From NCBI GenBank assembly GCA_910574455.1, contig CAJSYZ010000007.1, forward strand, positions 868,001-932,000: a DNA stretch of 64,000 bases, in the 5' to 3' direction. Positions 43,403 through 55,920 of the stretch are shown here, one piece after another. The stretch is from Trichaptum fuscoviolaceum. Its lineage: Eukaryota > Basidiomycota > Agaricomycetes > Hymenochaetales > Trichaptaceae. The notes under the pieces are model-generated. The model did no database searches. It had not been told where the DNA came from and saw only the letters and a list, made by a program, of their open reading frames with translations. Positions within the stretch are counted from its first letter, which is position 1; every line of letters begins with the position of its first letter. The position numbers and the translations under genes were made by a program.

Positions 43403-43632
43403 CCGACAAAGTGTCTGTTGATATCATCCTCAAATATGGCAACAAAGCAGCCCTGGTAATTGATAAGTAGATAGATTCCTGTAATTATCTACTTCTAGAT
43501 CATAAATATATCAGCTGGTTTTTAAGATAACTATTTAATGAATGCGCATTGTATCGGATACAAGTCTAAATAAGGAAATGAATCGGATACACTGTCATGA
43601 CAGAATGCGATGCATCTTATGAGCTGTGGAGA
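43403..43632. other. Right edge of the inserted island
   Basis: AT-rich, no gene. Unit homology restarts at about 43633 with gatgagaatcgtcgatacgacc, which matches 4495-4515 in unit 1. Confidence 0.5.
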
Positions 43633-44460
43633 TCGATGAGAATCGTCGATACGACCGCTCATCTAGATGGTTTTCCACCTTCACGGATTCGACCCATTTC
43701 TTCTTTACGAGCCTTTCCTTGCAGCCCAAATATATCCGGTACATTAACTTGATGGTACTCTCATTGACACCCGCCAGTTGACTGATCCCCTTCCCGAGAA
43801 GGTGGCATGTAAAGTAGATTGCGCCCCCAGCAACCGAGACGGGGCTACGACCGTCACCAATGGATTGATCACGGGCACGCTTGATCACATCACCACAGAT
43901 GGCCTGGAAATGGTGGGGTAGATCCAAATAGTTGCAGAAGCGGACCAACAGGTCCTCGGCACCTGTGGCTCGCGACGGGCTGGCAGCTGGGTTTCTATCA
44001 TGGGCTTGCGGCGAAAGGTTGAAGGCCTGCTCGAGTGCCTTGTAGCACTGTCCAAGTGTCGTCTTTGAGACGTGGGTCAGCTTGCTAATCTCGCCGAACG
44101 TCCGGGGAACATGCGCCCGACGACACGCGACGAAAAGGCAGGCCCCGATGACTGCATCAAGGTTCTTTCTCTCTCTTCATATGTCCGCTTGTACAGCTGT
44201 TTTGCAATGTCGCTGATCGTCTTCGGGAGCGAAAAGCAGATCACACCAGCTCGAGATTTCACCAAAGGCCTGCATGAGGTTTCGCTCCGATTGCGACGCC
44301 TTTCCACGGGCAGCAGCACGCTGAAGCTTGCGGGCTTCGCCCCGCCCGACTCACCGTCGCGGAAGCCGATGACCGTGTCGAGCTGCTCCATTTCATCCCA
44401 GAGAGGATCTGTAGCAGCACCGACACGCGACGGATCGTCTCCTTCGTCATTTGCGAAGGT
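43633..44460 (-). pseudogene. TFIIB fragment, unit 3
   Basis: The minus strand reads FANDEGDDPSRVGAATDP, LWDEMEQLDTVIGFRDGESG, then (another frame) RNRSETSCRPLVKSRAG, the shifted form of the LMQAFGEISSW segment. Repeat 1 is partly damaged (KQLYKRTYEERERTLMQSS). Repeat 2 is clean (LLVRFCNYLDLPHHFQAICG, GRSPVSVAGGAIYFTCHLLG). It is the copy that best shows the natural region after the zinc ribbon. Several frame changes make it a pseudogene. Confidence 0.8.
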
Positions 44461-44579
44461 CTAATAGAGGCTGAGTCTTTAAGAAAAGGCTAACCATATT
44501 TCACTTACACGCCATTTACTCTTATGAAGAAACATCATTAATATGTTGACTGTATGTTAATACCACCGCCAGACTCACC

Positions 44580-45157
44580 TTCGCCATAAAGTTGGCAATC
44601 CTCTTATCTGCGAAAATATCTGCATCCACGATGGTTATGTGCAGTAAGTTGCCGCATGAACTCAAGACATCGATAAATTGCATCCTGATATAAGTGTCTT
44701 GTGCAGGATTGAGACACGACTGAAAAGACTTACGAACGACCTATGGGCTGTATGAAATACGGGAAAAGAGTGTACTCGGTTGTCACCAGTTTGCAGTTTG
44801 ACATGGTTCTCTTGCTCCAGATACGCGTTAAAGCGGCTTTCCAGCCACAATGCGATAAAGCCCTTATTCTCAACACTTCTTATCCGAGCAAAGCAGGCTG
44901 GATAAAGTGCACCTATCCTCATTGTTGATGAAGACGCCGAACCCAGACGGAGAAGGACACCATTCCTCTCGACAGGTTCGAAGGGAATGAAAAGACAAGA
45001 TCTGCGAACGATAATTAGCGAAAAGAAAATCCCGTACCGCGCTGACAATTTCAATCGCAACCCTTCGGACCCATGGGGCAGAGCTGTCTTCGAAGGATAA
45101 AAGGGACGTGATGAAGAGGTGTTGACTACCGTTGACGTTCCCATTCCAGATTCGTCT
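44580..45157 (-). pseudogene. Septin GTPase fragment, unit 3
   Basis: The minus strand reads DESGMGTSTVVN (P-loop with Lys changed to Thr and the first Gly to Asp), VERNGVLLRLGSAS, RFNAYLEQENHVK, and the last exon DADIFADKRIANFMAKV before the donor near 44578. It carries the same two-base loss after the P-loop as the other units. The P-loop lysine needed for nucleotide binding is lost. Confidence 0.75.
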
Positions 45158-46774
45158 GAGAGAAAGTAAACGCTGGCGCAAAATATTGCAGGTACAAGGA
45201 CCAGTTTCCGGAATGCATACATGCTACAGAATGCAGAAGGATGGGCGGATTAGGTGAAAGAGTGTAGCTTCCTCGAATGCCAGTCCAATGGCCGTACACG
45301 TAGGTGCCATTTGCAAGATAAGTTGACCACCATACATTCCACTCGCACTTGTTGGTAGCGAGTCCCTTATCAACGTAAAGAATCCTCGAGAAATACATAT
45401 GATGTATAATAAGTAATTGACAGACTATCCCAGTGTCAGTTCTTGACTTAAGATGGTATTGAAACGAATACTCACCAGTAGCCGCCAGACTCAACATACA
45501 TTACTTCCTCACGTAGAGCTGTCCCCACCCCGTAGCTCCGAGCGCAGGCCACTCCGCTCCTTTCGAGCCCTCCTATTCACCCTCCTTGTTGCTATTGCTG
45601 TCCCTTCAACCTCTCTCACATCGACAGGCAAGTCGTGATTGGAACACCTCCAGAAGCTTAGTAGTAGTGATATTGTCAGTCGAGCAAAGTCTATCCAAGA
45701 GCAATCCAGCTGTCCATGAAAGTTTGCGCTTGAAGACAAGTCAAACAGTAGCAGGGATAAGGAGAACAAAACGAGTTACCAGTCGCAAGAAGAAGGAGAT
45801 GGAACTCGGTTCCTGCCGAGTACGAGCTATTTGCTTCCGGCGAGCTCGAGTTCGATTCGTTCCTCCGTCTTCGCAAATGTCACTAATACTTCAGACTTGC
45901 CATTCATCATGTCTAAAATCTGTTGGAAGAGACTCACTTCGACGGATCATCCCCAAAAGTCAAGCAGTGACGATTCATTGGACTTCCCGACCTGAACCAG
46001 TTCACCGCTCCCGGAAGACTGAACTGCAACGACTCGGATGGCGTTGGCAGTCTCGCGATGCAAGTCTGAATTTACGAGTCTTGTACATCCTCAAGTCTCC
46101 TCCGTATTAGCTGGTGTGTGTTTTGGAGCTGAGTGGCTGGGCTTGGAGGATTCTGTACCATTTGGAAGGTGAGTTTACTTCCCTAAGTTTGACCATGGAT
46201 TGCTAATGTCTCGTTCGAGCAGGGGTATCTAGTGATCACAAAATTGAATCTGCGGTGTAGTAGCAACAGTGTTGAATATCCTGAGTCTACTAGTATACCA
46301 GCACTCCCACTGGCACCGGTGACCGGCATTCGGACATGCACTTCATAACAATTTGCTCCTGCCTCCTGCTGCGCGATAAGGATATCGAGGCTGTTCTACC
46401 ACCCTCCCTTTCTCTTCAGTATCGCTATGCTGTGTCCTAGTCTCGAGACCTGTGCTACAAGGTTCACGTCTAGTATCTTGGACCTTCATTCATATTGACA
46501 GATTGCCGCTCATGCGGCTACCTATTCTTAGCCCCTTCGTTCGCAAACTCGTAAATCCTTCAACAACATACTTCTTTTTGTCATCTATGTTTCAAAACTA
46601 TGGGATTGGTCTAACGAGTATCTCGAGCAGGCTATCATCACAGGCCTTACTGTGTCCTCCTTCTGAGTTCTGGATGTTCCATGAGCGTCGCGGCTTGTGT
46701 ACGCTGTGCAGTTTTAGCGCTCATCTCGGATGCTGTACTGTAGCGAGAAGCGCTAGCCTACCTGGCCACGAGGC
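45158..46774. other. Unit 3/4 junction and 5' flank of copy 4
   Basis: No supported gene. The left part is the region upstream of the septin fragment with the conserved minus-strand donor near 45473. The right part is the leader of MLKL-like copy 4. Confidence 0.4.
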
Positions 46775-46780
46775 TATAAA
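46775..46780 (+). promoter_or_regulatory. TATA box of MLKL-like copy 4
   Basis: TATAAA 58 bp before the ATG at 46838, in the same context as in units 1, 2 and 5. Confidence 0.5.
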
Positions 46781-46837
46781 CCACTGCACGCCCTGCGCTG
46801 CCTTCCGAGTCTCTTCCTCCTACCACCACCATCGAGA

Positions 46838-49486
46838 ATGTCGACGACACCCGTATCCCGTCCATCTCGCTTTCGTATCCACAGCGACACCGCGCTCGGA
46901 ACAGCGCACACAATCGCGCAACTAGCAAAGGATGTGACAGATATCGCCAGCGTCCCTTTCGCTCCGCAGGCCGTCTCATTGGTGTTGTCTATGTTGGAAG
47001 TTGCGAAGGTGAGTCGACCTACGTCTACGTCGTCTGAATGTGTCCTAACCAGTACACAGGGAGTCAAAGACAACAACGATGCACGCGTGCGCCTAGCGAC
47101 CTCTGCGGCGACCTATCTCATCAAGCTCAGGCCTATTCTTAATAATCATGATTTGGCGAAGGATATCTCTCCAGAGCTGAGGCTCCAACTGGAGGATTTC
47201 CAACAGTAGGTTGTCTATACGCTTATGAGACCATTATTTAAAAGATTTCGTGAGCAAGTACATTGTTTGACTTGAACGACTACCTGGAGAATATTGAGAA
47301 GCGAAACCTTCTGAAGCGGATCTTTGGGAAGGATCGAATTTCCACGACACTTCTCGACCGAGAAAAAGCCTTGCAGGCTTCATATAATGCACTACAGGTA
47401 TGTGATCAAACGCTGGTTGTATGAAATGCGCGCTTATATGTTGACCAGATGTGGACAAGTGTAAATACTTATACCATGGTTCGAAAGGTTGTCACAGATT
47501 TGGAAGCCGATGATGTATATCAATTCGGTCTCGTATGTTAACACATTACTAATGGTCCATACGTAGATTCCACGGGTTGATCAAGTACAAGTAGTACTGA
47601 AAGGCACCATCAAAGCAAACAGCGGATTCTTCTCCAACTTCCAGACTGCCGAACTCCTTACGAATGGCTGTTGTCGGCCAGTGCTCGTAAAACGCTTCGC
47701 AAACAAGACAGTAAGCATTTTAACGACTTAGCTGGAAAATCCTAACTTGTCTCACAGGAACGCGATGACGAGTCGAGGAAGTGGCGAAAGCTGTGGTATC
47801 TTCGGTCTCTTGCTTCTCGGTCTTGTCTGACATCTTTAGCAGGCACGCAAATCTCCCGCAGCTGGCTGGATGTTCAAACGACCGATCAACGATGCAGTTC
47901 ATCCTTTTCCACGACACATATCTTACATCTCAGGCGGCGGAAATACGTAGCTTGGCCGCTTTTGTTTTGGAGATTTCCAGATCGCATGCTGTCTTTTCGT
48001 TGATCAACACGCTGACTGATTTTGTGCGTATATTCTTCAACTGAGCGAAACAAATGGTTGAGATTTGGATGACAAACAGATCAATGATGCTATTGTGAGT
48101 GACGTGTTGAAGCCCCTCGCTCCTGCTCAATGTGCTGTAGTCAGCAATAAGACATATGCAGGTGATGCTGAATTACGATGAAGATGAGGCCGCTTACCTT
48201 GCTAGGGTACGCAATGCTTGTTCCCGACATGTCTATTTCGCTCAAAATGGTTTGCGCGCAGATCACGAAGTTTACTGTCAGTGGTGACCGGCGAATCATT
48301 GTTACTCCCCCACTTCAGGCTTTAACCAGGTCAGGTTTTGGTGTCCGGAATAGTGTGTATAGCAGTCTGTTTCCAACATATGTACGCGATCACACTTGCG
48401 GCATCTCTTATTCTGACATTCAACTAATTAGGGCACGAGCGAGGCTTCCATGCGGCGCTATTTTGCGGAGCTTGACGACATGCCCACACATGCTACGCTC
48501 ACGGAGGTGCTTGATAGTGAGCAACTCGACAAATGGGCAGCTCTGGAGAGTCTTAGGGGTCAGCTTCGAATGACGCCTACCGGATATGAGAAGCCACAGC
48601 AATACTTCATACCGGAAACACGGTGGGCATGGGCTGACTACTCCGCCGACATCGAACCAGGCGACTTTGGCGTGCTCGTTCCTGGAGAAGAACATGAGTA
48701 TGCTTTCCGACGTGTGGGCAACTCCGCGGCGAACAAATCTGCTCTGTTCGAGTATCAGTCAGGGCATTCGTTGTATGACCGCAACGATGTTGACTTCGAG
48801 GTAGTCTGTAAGCAGCCAATCACGTACGTCATAGACTTTGCCTAGCTTTGCTTCTGACGTCATAGATGGTGCAGGTGGAGACTCGATCGGTTGACAGATG
48901 GCTGCATTTTCTTTTACGGACACAAACAATGTCTGACGCACGCTGTCCATCGGTCGAAGCGATTTCTTGAACTGAGTGCACCCAAAGACTGCGACGTGGA
49001 TGAGCTGGTCTTCGGTGCGTTGATTTCTGTGCTGTGATGTTGCAGGTCTGATGCCAACTATGCCAGTCGTTTCCGTTGAGCGCTATCACCATTATCAATA
49101 TGCTCTCCGATCAGAATCATTAGGAGAGAGCCAGCCCGCTGATGTCTACGCCAGTCTACCAAACTGGAACTCACATGAATTACTCTTCAGGCACTGCGTT
49201 CCTGGCCCTTGCTATGATTCCTGCGATCATTCTCTCGACAGTCGGGTCAGCATAGAGAGATATGGGTGAGTTATTAGTGAATGCACCATCCTACGACTCC
49301 TCAACTCCCTTCAGTGAGTATATGCGCATCGAGTACGTCACTGTCCCGGTTGCTAAGCGCACCGCAAATCTCGAAACACCTGCGGAAAAGTCTCAGAGGC
49401 TCTGGGCGCCGACATTCAAGGAATATGAGTCAATCATTCCGCGACGGAACGAGACTGAGAAGCGGTTTTCAGCGGAATGGCCTTAG
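46838..49486 (+). CDS. MLKL-like helical-domain / pseudokinase protein, copy 4 (intact)
   Basis: Exons: 46838-47008, 47060-47205, 47259-47397, 47449-47514, 47567-47710, 47758-47795, 47843-48023, 48080-48094, 48162-48206, 48262-48381, 48432-48823, 48875-49014, 49067-49265, 49315-49486. They give 655 residues with no stop. Exon 2 is 6 nt shorter than in copies 1 and 2. Intron 7 starts GTGCGT instead of GTGAGT. The helical part differs (DIASVPFAPQAVSLVL; KRIFGKDRISTTLLD), while the kinase-like core (VLVKRF, HANLPQLAGCSNDRS) and C-terminal region are the same. In exon 5 the segment before VLVKRF is LLTNGCCRP rather than LRANGDRQP. A role in cell death or allorecognition is inference from family resemblance only. 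Confidence 0.7.
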
Positions 49487-49808
49487 CTTCAGACTCTGCT
49501 TACATCGAATCAATTTGAATGTGACTTCTTCCTCGGCTAGACCATCGCAATCATCGAGTTGGTTTAGCTTCATTCGCCTGTTTGTCACCAGTCTGTTGCT
49601 CTATCCTTGCAGTGACACTCAACAATGATGTGCATGATAAGCCATGACAGCCCTATGTCGGCTCAGAACTCAATATCCAAGCCAATGGCAGTAGCCATGT
49701 AAAATGTGCATATAGAAGATCAAACAGCAAAGCTATATGACACACGCAGAATTCTGTAGAGGCTAATCAGTGGGTGGGTAGAAGGTGTATTATTCTTTGC
49801 AGATACCT

Positions 49809-50412
49809 TATTCCAGACCGCATTCGCTAATGGTTCATCACTTCCTCCGGATTTTCGTGGAATGGTGCGTGCTTAATACGGTCCATTAAAGCGATTTTCA
49901 AATTTATGAAAACTTTCTGTGCCTCCGAGACCGTCCTGATTGACTGTACAACAAGCACCGGGAACCCTTCCTGTCCAAGAGCATTTAGTGCACTGCTATC
50001 TATATGATGATGAACTGTCTGATATGCAGTGTATCCCAGCCAAGCGCTTTGAACGTCCCAGCGGTGCAATCGCCTCCCCTTCAAGTCAGCCTCTGATACA
50101 TCGTCTACCTCCGATTGGAGGTCGAATATCCCGTCTGAGAAACTTAGAGCAGCCGCTTGTACCTCTACACCACTGGCTTCCAGGTTGAAGAGAACTGCGC
50201 ATTCCTTCTTACACAATGGTGTGAGGAGAGTGAAGTCGTTCGCGCGAAGGAGTTCACAGAAATAGACGATCCTGGAGGGTGAGCTCGGAGGAAGATGTGC
50301 AGTTAAATCAGCAGCTACCGATCCTGGGAATATGGAAATATAGGCTATGGGCCTCAGAGATTGTAAAAGATGACGAGAATTTACCTCCCAGGATCCTGTT
50401 CAATGAATGCGC
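49809..50412 (-). pseudogene. Alpha/beta hydrolase C-terminal fragment, unit 4
   Basis: The longest uninterrupted hydrolase reading: 129 residues from about 50216 down. It reads ECAVLFNLEASGVEVQAAA, RRLHRWDVQSAWLGYTAYQT, GFPVLVVQS, then IALMDRIKHAPFHENPEEVM. Compared with the sisters, a short deletion removes the TQDALVD acid-residue segment (VVQSIRTVSEAQKV). Upstream it continues through a GTAAAT-like former donor near 50395. It is still only the C-terminal half. Confidence 0.65.
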
Positions 50413-50548
50413 AAGCTTATGATTTGTTTGATCTCTGGTCTGCGTTCTCTTAATAAACCAATGTATTTCTCTATTGTGAAAGCTACTGTCTCAATGGACA
50501 GTGGAAAAGTGAAAAAACATATAAGCGAGAAACTGACGGATGGGAATC

Positions 50549-50937
50549 ATCAATACAATCTCTGATCTGGAAGATTTCCACCTTCGCCTTTCCGGATTCG
50601 ACCCATTTCTTCTTTACGAGCCTTTCCTTGCACTCCAAAATAAATCCGGTACATTACCTTGATAGTATTCTCACAGACACCCGCCAGTTGACTGATCCCC
50701 TTCCCGAGAAGGTGGCATGTAAAGTAGATTGCGCCCCCAGCAACCGAGACGGGGCTACGACCGTCACCAATGATCACATCACCACAGATGTCTGGAAATG
50801 GTGGGGCAGATCCAAATGGTTGCAGAAGCGGACCAACAGGTCCTTGGCGCCTGTGGCTCGCGACGGGCTGCCAGATGAGTTTCCATCATGCGCTCGCGGC
50901 GAAAGGTTGAAGGCGTGCTCGAGTGCCTTGTAGCACA
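50549..50937 (-). pseudogene. TFIIB fragment, unit 4 (deleted)
   Basis: Only the second half of TFIIB remains: CYKALEHAFNLSPRAHD, LLVRFCNHLDLPHHFQ, GRSPVSVAGGAIYFTCHLLG. At 50937 the sequence passes directly into septin sequence (GLIVL|CYKALE), so repeat 1 and the linker have been deleted. Confidence 0.75.
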
Positions 50938-51247
50938 ATACGATCAAGCCATTAATCTCTACACGTCTTATCAGAGCAAACAAGGCTGGATAAAATGCAC
51001 ATATCCTCATTGTTGATGAGGACGCCGAACCCAGGCGTACCAACGACCGTAAGACGGAAAAGGACACCATTCCTCTCGAATGAAAAGACAAGATACGCGC
51101 ACGATAATCAGCGAAAAGAAGATCCTGTACCGCAGTGACGTTTTCTGTCACAACTTTTCGGCCTCATGGGGCAGAGCTGCCTTTGGAGGATAAAGGGACG
51201 TGATGAAGAGATGTTGACTAGCGTTGACTTTCCCATTCCAGATTCGC
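50938..51247 (-). pseudogene. Septin GTPase fragment, unit 4 (deleted)
   Basis: Keeps the P-loop exon (acceptor then GCGAATCTGGAATGGGAAAG, that is ESGMGK) and the G3 region, but loses the later septin part through the deletion at 50937. The frame is broken after the P-loop as in the other copies. Confidence 0.7.
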
Positions 51248-52909
51248 CTGAGAGAAAGTAGACGCCAGCGCAAAATATTGCAGGTACAAGGACGTATCTC
51301 CAGAATGCATACTTGATATAGAGAATAATGAAGGATTGGCGGATAAGGTGAAGGAAAATAGCTTTCCTGGATAGTTGTGCGAGGAAGTGTCAAGTTGCGA
51401 AGGGGAAGGCCAGTCCAATGACGGTACACGTAGGTGCCATTTTCGATATAAGTTGACCACCATGCATTCCACTCGCACTTGTTGATAGTGAATCCCTAAT
51501 CAGCGTAAATAATCCTTGAGAGATACATATGATGTATAATGATTAAATGACAAACTGTCCCAACATCAGTTCTTGACTTGAGTTGGTATTGAAACGAATA
51601 CTCACCTACAGCCGCCAGACTCAACATACATCACTTCGTCACGTAGAGCCGTCCCCACCCCGTAGCTCCCGAAAGCACGCCACTCCGATGCGTTCACAGG
51701 ACCTACGAGCCCTCCTATCCATCCTCATTGTTGCTATTGCTGTCTGTCCCTTTGGCCTCTTACGTCGATAGACCAGGCCCGGTTGGAGCATCTGCCGGAG
51801 CTTGGTGATGTTGTCAGTCGAGCATGATCCTATCCAGAAGCATTCCAGCTGTCCATGAAAGATTGCACTTGAAGAGAAGTCAAACGGTACTAGTAGCAAG
51901 GGTGAGGAAAAGAAAACTCACCAGTCGCAACTCGGATCCTGCCGAATACGAGCTATTTGCTTCCGGCGAGCTCGAGTTCGTTTCGTTCCTCCGTCTTCGC
52001 AAATGCCACGAATACTTTATAGACTTGCCATTCATCATGTCCAAAATTTGTTGGAAGAGACTCACTCCGACGGATCATCCCCAAAAGTCAAGCGGCAATG
52101 ACATGTCGTTGACCTTCCGGATCTAAACCAGTTCACCATTCCCCGAAGACTGAACTGCAAAGACTCGGATGGCGTTGGCGGTCTCGCGATGCAAGTCTGA
52201 ATCCACTAGTCTTGTACATCCTCAAGTCTCCTCTTCATTAGCTTGTGTGTGCTTGGAATCGAGTGGCTGGACTTGGAGGATACTGTACCATTTGGAAGGT
52301 GAGTTTACTTCCCTAAGTTTGACCATGGATTGCTAATTTCTCGTCCGAGCAGCGATATCTATGTGGTGATACATTTTGCTCCAAACTGATCCTGAGGTGA
52401 GGTCACACTGGCAGTGTTAAATACGTCTATACCAGTGCTGCAACCGGTGACCGGCCTCAATTCGAACATGTACTCCATAACACGACTATCAGTTTGCTCC
52501 TGCCTCCCTCTACGAGGCTGTTCTACCTCCCTCCCTTTTTCTTCAGTATCGCTATGCTGTGTCCTAGTCTCGAGACCTGTGCTACAAGGTTCACGTCTGC
52601 CATGATCTTGGACCTTCATTCATATTGACAGATTGCCGCTCATGCGGCTGCCTATTCTTAGCCCCTTCGTTCGCAAACTCGTAAATCCTTCAACAACATA
52701 CTTCTTTTTGTCATTTATGTTTCAATACTATGAGCTGGTTTAACGAGCATGCCGAGCAGACTTTCATCACAGGCCTTACTGTGTCCTCCTTCTGAATTCT
52801 GGATGTTCCATGAGCGTCGCGGCTTGTGTACGCTGTGCGGTTTTAGCGCTCATCTCGGATGCTGTACTGTAGCGTGAAGCGCTGGCCTACCTGTCGACGG
52901 ACACGAGGC
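51248..52909. other. Unit 4/5 junction and 5' flank of copy 5
   Basis: No supported gene; conserved array sequence. A donor-like GTGAGT on the minus strand lies near 51603. Confidence 0.4.
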
Positions 52910-52915
52910 TATAAA
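52910..52915 (+). promoter_or_regulatory. TATA box of MLKL-like copy 5
   Basis: TATAAA 55 bp before the ATG at 52970. Confidence 0.5.
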
Positions 52916-52969
52916 CCACAGCACGCTTTGAGCGCATTCTCTTCCTTCTTCCCACCACCACCATCGAGA

Positions 52970-55618
52970 ATGTCGACGACACGCGTATCCCGTACATCCC
53001 GGTTTCGCGTCCACAGCGACACCGTACTCGGAACAGCGCACACAATCGCGCAGCTCGCCAAGGATGTGACAGACATCGCCAGCGTCCCTTTCGCTCCGCA
53101 GGCCGTCTCGTTGGTGCTGTCTATGCTGGAGATCGCCAAGGTGAGTCGGCCTATCTGCTGTCTTTCAAATATGACCTGACCAGTACACAGGGAGTCAAAG
53201 ACAACAACGATGCACGCGTGCGCCTAGCGACCTCTGCGGCGACGTATCTCATCAAGCTCAGGCCTATTCTTAATAATCAAGACTTGGCGAAGGATATCTC
53301 TCCAGATCTGAGGCTCCAACTGGAGGATTTCCAACAGTAGGTTGTCTATACGCTTATGAGACCATTATTTAAAAGATTTCGTGAGCAAGTACATTGTTTG
53401 ACTTGAACGACTACCTGGAGAGTATTGAGAAGCGAAACCTTCTGAAGCGGATCTTTGGGAAGGATCGAATTTCCACGACACTTCTCGACCGAGAAAAAGC
53501 CTTGCAGGCTTCATATAATGCACTACAGGTATGTGATCAAACGCTGGTTGTATGAAATGCGCGCTTATATGTTGACCAGATGTGGACAAGTGTAAATACG
53601 TTTACCATGGTTCAAAAGGTTGTCACAGATTTGGAAGCCGATGATGTATATCAATTCGGTCTCGTATGTTAACACATTATTAATGGTCCATACGTAGATT
53701 CCACGGTTTGATCAAGCACAAGTAGTACTGAAAGGCACCATCAAAGCAAACAGTGGATTCTTCTCCAACTTCCAGACTGCCGAACTCCTTACGAATGGCT
53801 GTTGTCGGCCAGTGCTCGTAAAACGCCTCGCAAACAAGACAGTAAGCATGGTGCAGACTTAGCTACAATGTTCTAACTTGTCTCACAGGAACGCGATGAC
53901 GAGGCGAAGAAGTGGCGAAAGCTGTGGTATTTTGGCTTTCTTGCTTCTCGATCTTGCCTAACATCTTTAGCAGGCACGCAAATCTCCCGCAGCTGGCTGG
54001 ATGTTCAAACGACCGATCAGCCATGCAGTTCATCCTTTTCCACGATACATATCTTGCATCCCAGACGGCGGAAATACGTAGCTTGGCCGCTTTTCTTTTG
54101 ACGTTTTCTAGATCGCATGATGTCTTTTCTTTGGTCAACACGCTGACTGATTTTGTGAGTATATTCTTCAACTGAGCGAAAAAAAATGGTTGAGATTTGG
54201 ATGATAAACAGATCAATGATGCTATTGTGAGTGATGTGTTGAAGTCCCTCGCTCCTGCTTAATGTGCTATAGTCAGCGATCAGACATATGCAGGCAATGC
54301 TGAATTACGATGAGGATGAGGCCGCTGACCTCGCTAGCGTACGCAATGCTTCTTCTTGATACGTCGATTTCGCTCAAAATGGTTTGCGAGCAGATCACGA
54401 AGTTCACTGTTAGTCGTGACGAGCGAATCGTCGTTACTCCCCCATTTCAGGCTTTAACCAAGTACGGCGGTTGTGTCGGGAATAGTGTATATAACAGTCT
54501 GCTTCCAGCATATGTACGCGATCAGATTTGCAGCAACTCTTAATCTGACAATCAACTAACTAGGGCACGAGTGAGGCTTCCATGCGGCGCTATTTTGCGG
54601 AGCTTGACGACATGCCCACACACGCTACGCTCTCGGAGGTGCTTGATAGTGAGCAACTCGACAAATGGGCAGTTCTGGAGAGTCTTAGGGGTCAGCTTCG
54701 AATGACGCCTACCGGATTGGAGAAGCCACAGCAATTCGTCATGCCTGAAACACGATGTGCATTTGTTGACTACTCCGTCGACATCAAACCAGGCGACTTT
54801 GGCGTGCTCGTTCCTGGAGAAGAACATGAGTATGCTTTCCGACGTGTGGGCAACTCCGCGGCGAACAAATCTGCTCTGTTCGAGTATCAGTCAGGGCATT
54901 CGTTGTATGACCGCGATTTCGTTGACTTCGACGTAGTCTGTGAGCAGCCAATCACGTACGTCATAGACTTTGCCTAGCTTTGCTGCTGACGTCATAGATG
55001 ATGCAGATGGAGACTCGATCGGATGACAGATGGCTGCTTTTTCACTCACGTACACGATCAAGAGCTGACACACGATGTCTATCGGTCGAAGCGATTTCTT
55101 GAACGAAGTGCTCCCAAAGACTGCGACGTGGATGAGCTGGTCTTCGGTGCGTTGAATTCTGTGCTGAGCTGTTGCAGGTCTGATTTCAGCTATGCCAGTC
55201 GTCGGCGTTTGGCGCTTTCGCCTCTATGAATATCGTCGCCAATCAGAATCATTAGGAAAGAGCCAGGTCGCTGACGTCTACGCCAGTCTACCAAACTGGA
55301 ACTCAAACGAACTACTCTTTTCCCACTGCGCTCCTGGCCTCTGCTCTGGTTCCTGCGATCATCCTCTCGACAGTCGGGTCAACATTGAGAAATATTAGTG
55401 AGTCCTTAGTAAATGCACCATCCTACGACTCCTCAAATCCTTTCAGTGAGTATATGCGCATCCAGTACGTCACTGTCCCAGTTGCGAAACGCACCGCAAA
55501 TCTCGAAGCACCTGCGGAAAAGTCCCATAGGCTCTGGGCACCGAGATTCAAGGAATATGAGTCAATCATCCCGCGACGGAACGAGACTGAGAAGCGCTCC
55601 CCAGCGGAATGGCCTTAG
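52970..55618 (+). CDS. MLKL-like helical-domain / pseudokinase protein, copy 5 (intact)
   Basis: Exons: 52970-53140, 53191-53336, 53390-53528, 53580-53645, 53698-53841, 53889-53926, 53974-54154, 54212-54226, 54294-54338, 54394-54513, 54564-54955, 55007-55146, 55199-55397, 55447-55618. They give 655 residues. Exons 2-5 and their introns are nearly identical to copy 4. Exon 10 is the most diverged (VSRDERIVVTPPFQALTKYG). The 3' exons and 3' flank are closest to copy 2. Domain content is as in copy 1. No HRD or DFG motif is seen, so kinase activity is unlikely. Confidence 0.7.
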
Positions 55619-55920
55619 CTTCAGACTCTGCTTACATCTTCTTCGTCTGCTAGATCATCGCACTCATCGAGTTGGTTTAGCTTCATTCATTTGTTCGTCA
55701 CCAGTCTAATGCACTATCTTTGCATTAACACTCAAAAATGATGTGTATATTAAGCCGTGACAGCCCTATGTCGACTCAGAGCTTGAAATCTGATCCAATG
55801 GCAGTAGCCATGGTCAATGTACATTTTCCACATCTACAAGCCGTAACTTATACAACGCTCGCAAATATCTGTTGTGTTAATCAGGAGATGGACAGAAGGT
55901 GAATTATTCTTTGCACATAC
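55619..55920. other. Convergent intergenic stretch, unit 5
   Basis: Nearly identical to 12666-12967 of unit 2. Nothing coding is seen. Confidence 0.4.

Larger units (their letters stand above)
43633..46034. repeat. Tandem array unit 3, 3' part
   Basis: The right half of the interrupted unit: TFIIB and septin fragments and the end-of-unit sequence. The hydrolase fragment and the last MLKL-like exons are missing, about 1.6 kb by comparison with unit 5. Confidence 0.8.
46035..52154. repeat. Tandem array unit 4
   Basis: About 6.1 kb, the shortest complete unit because of a deletion between its septin and TFIIB fragments. Confidence 0.8.
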
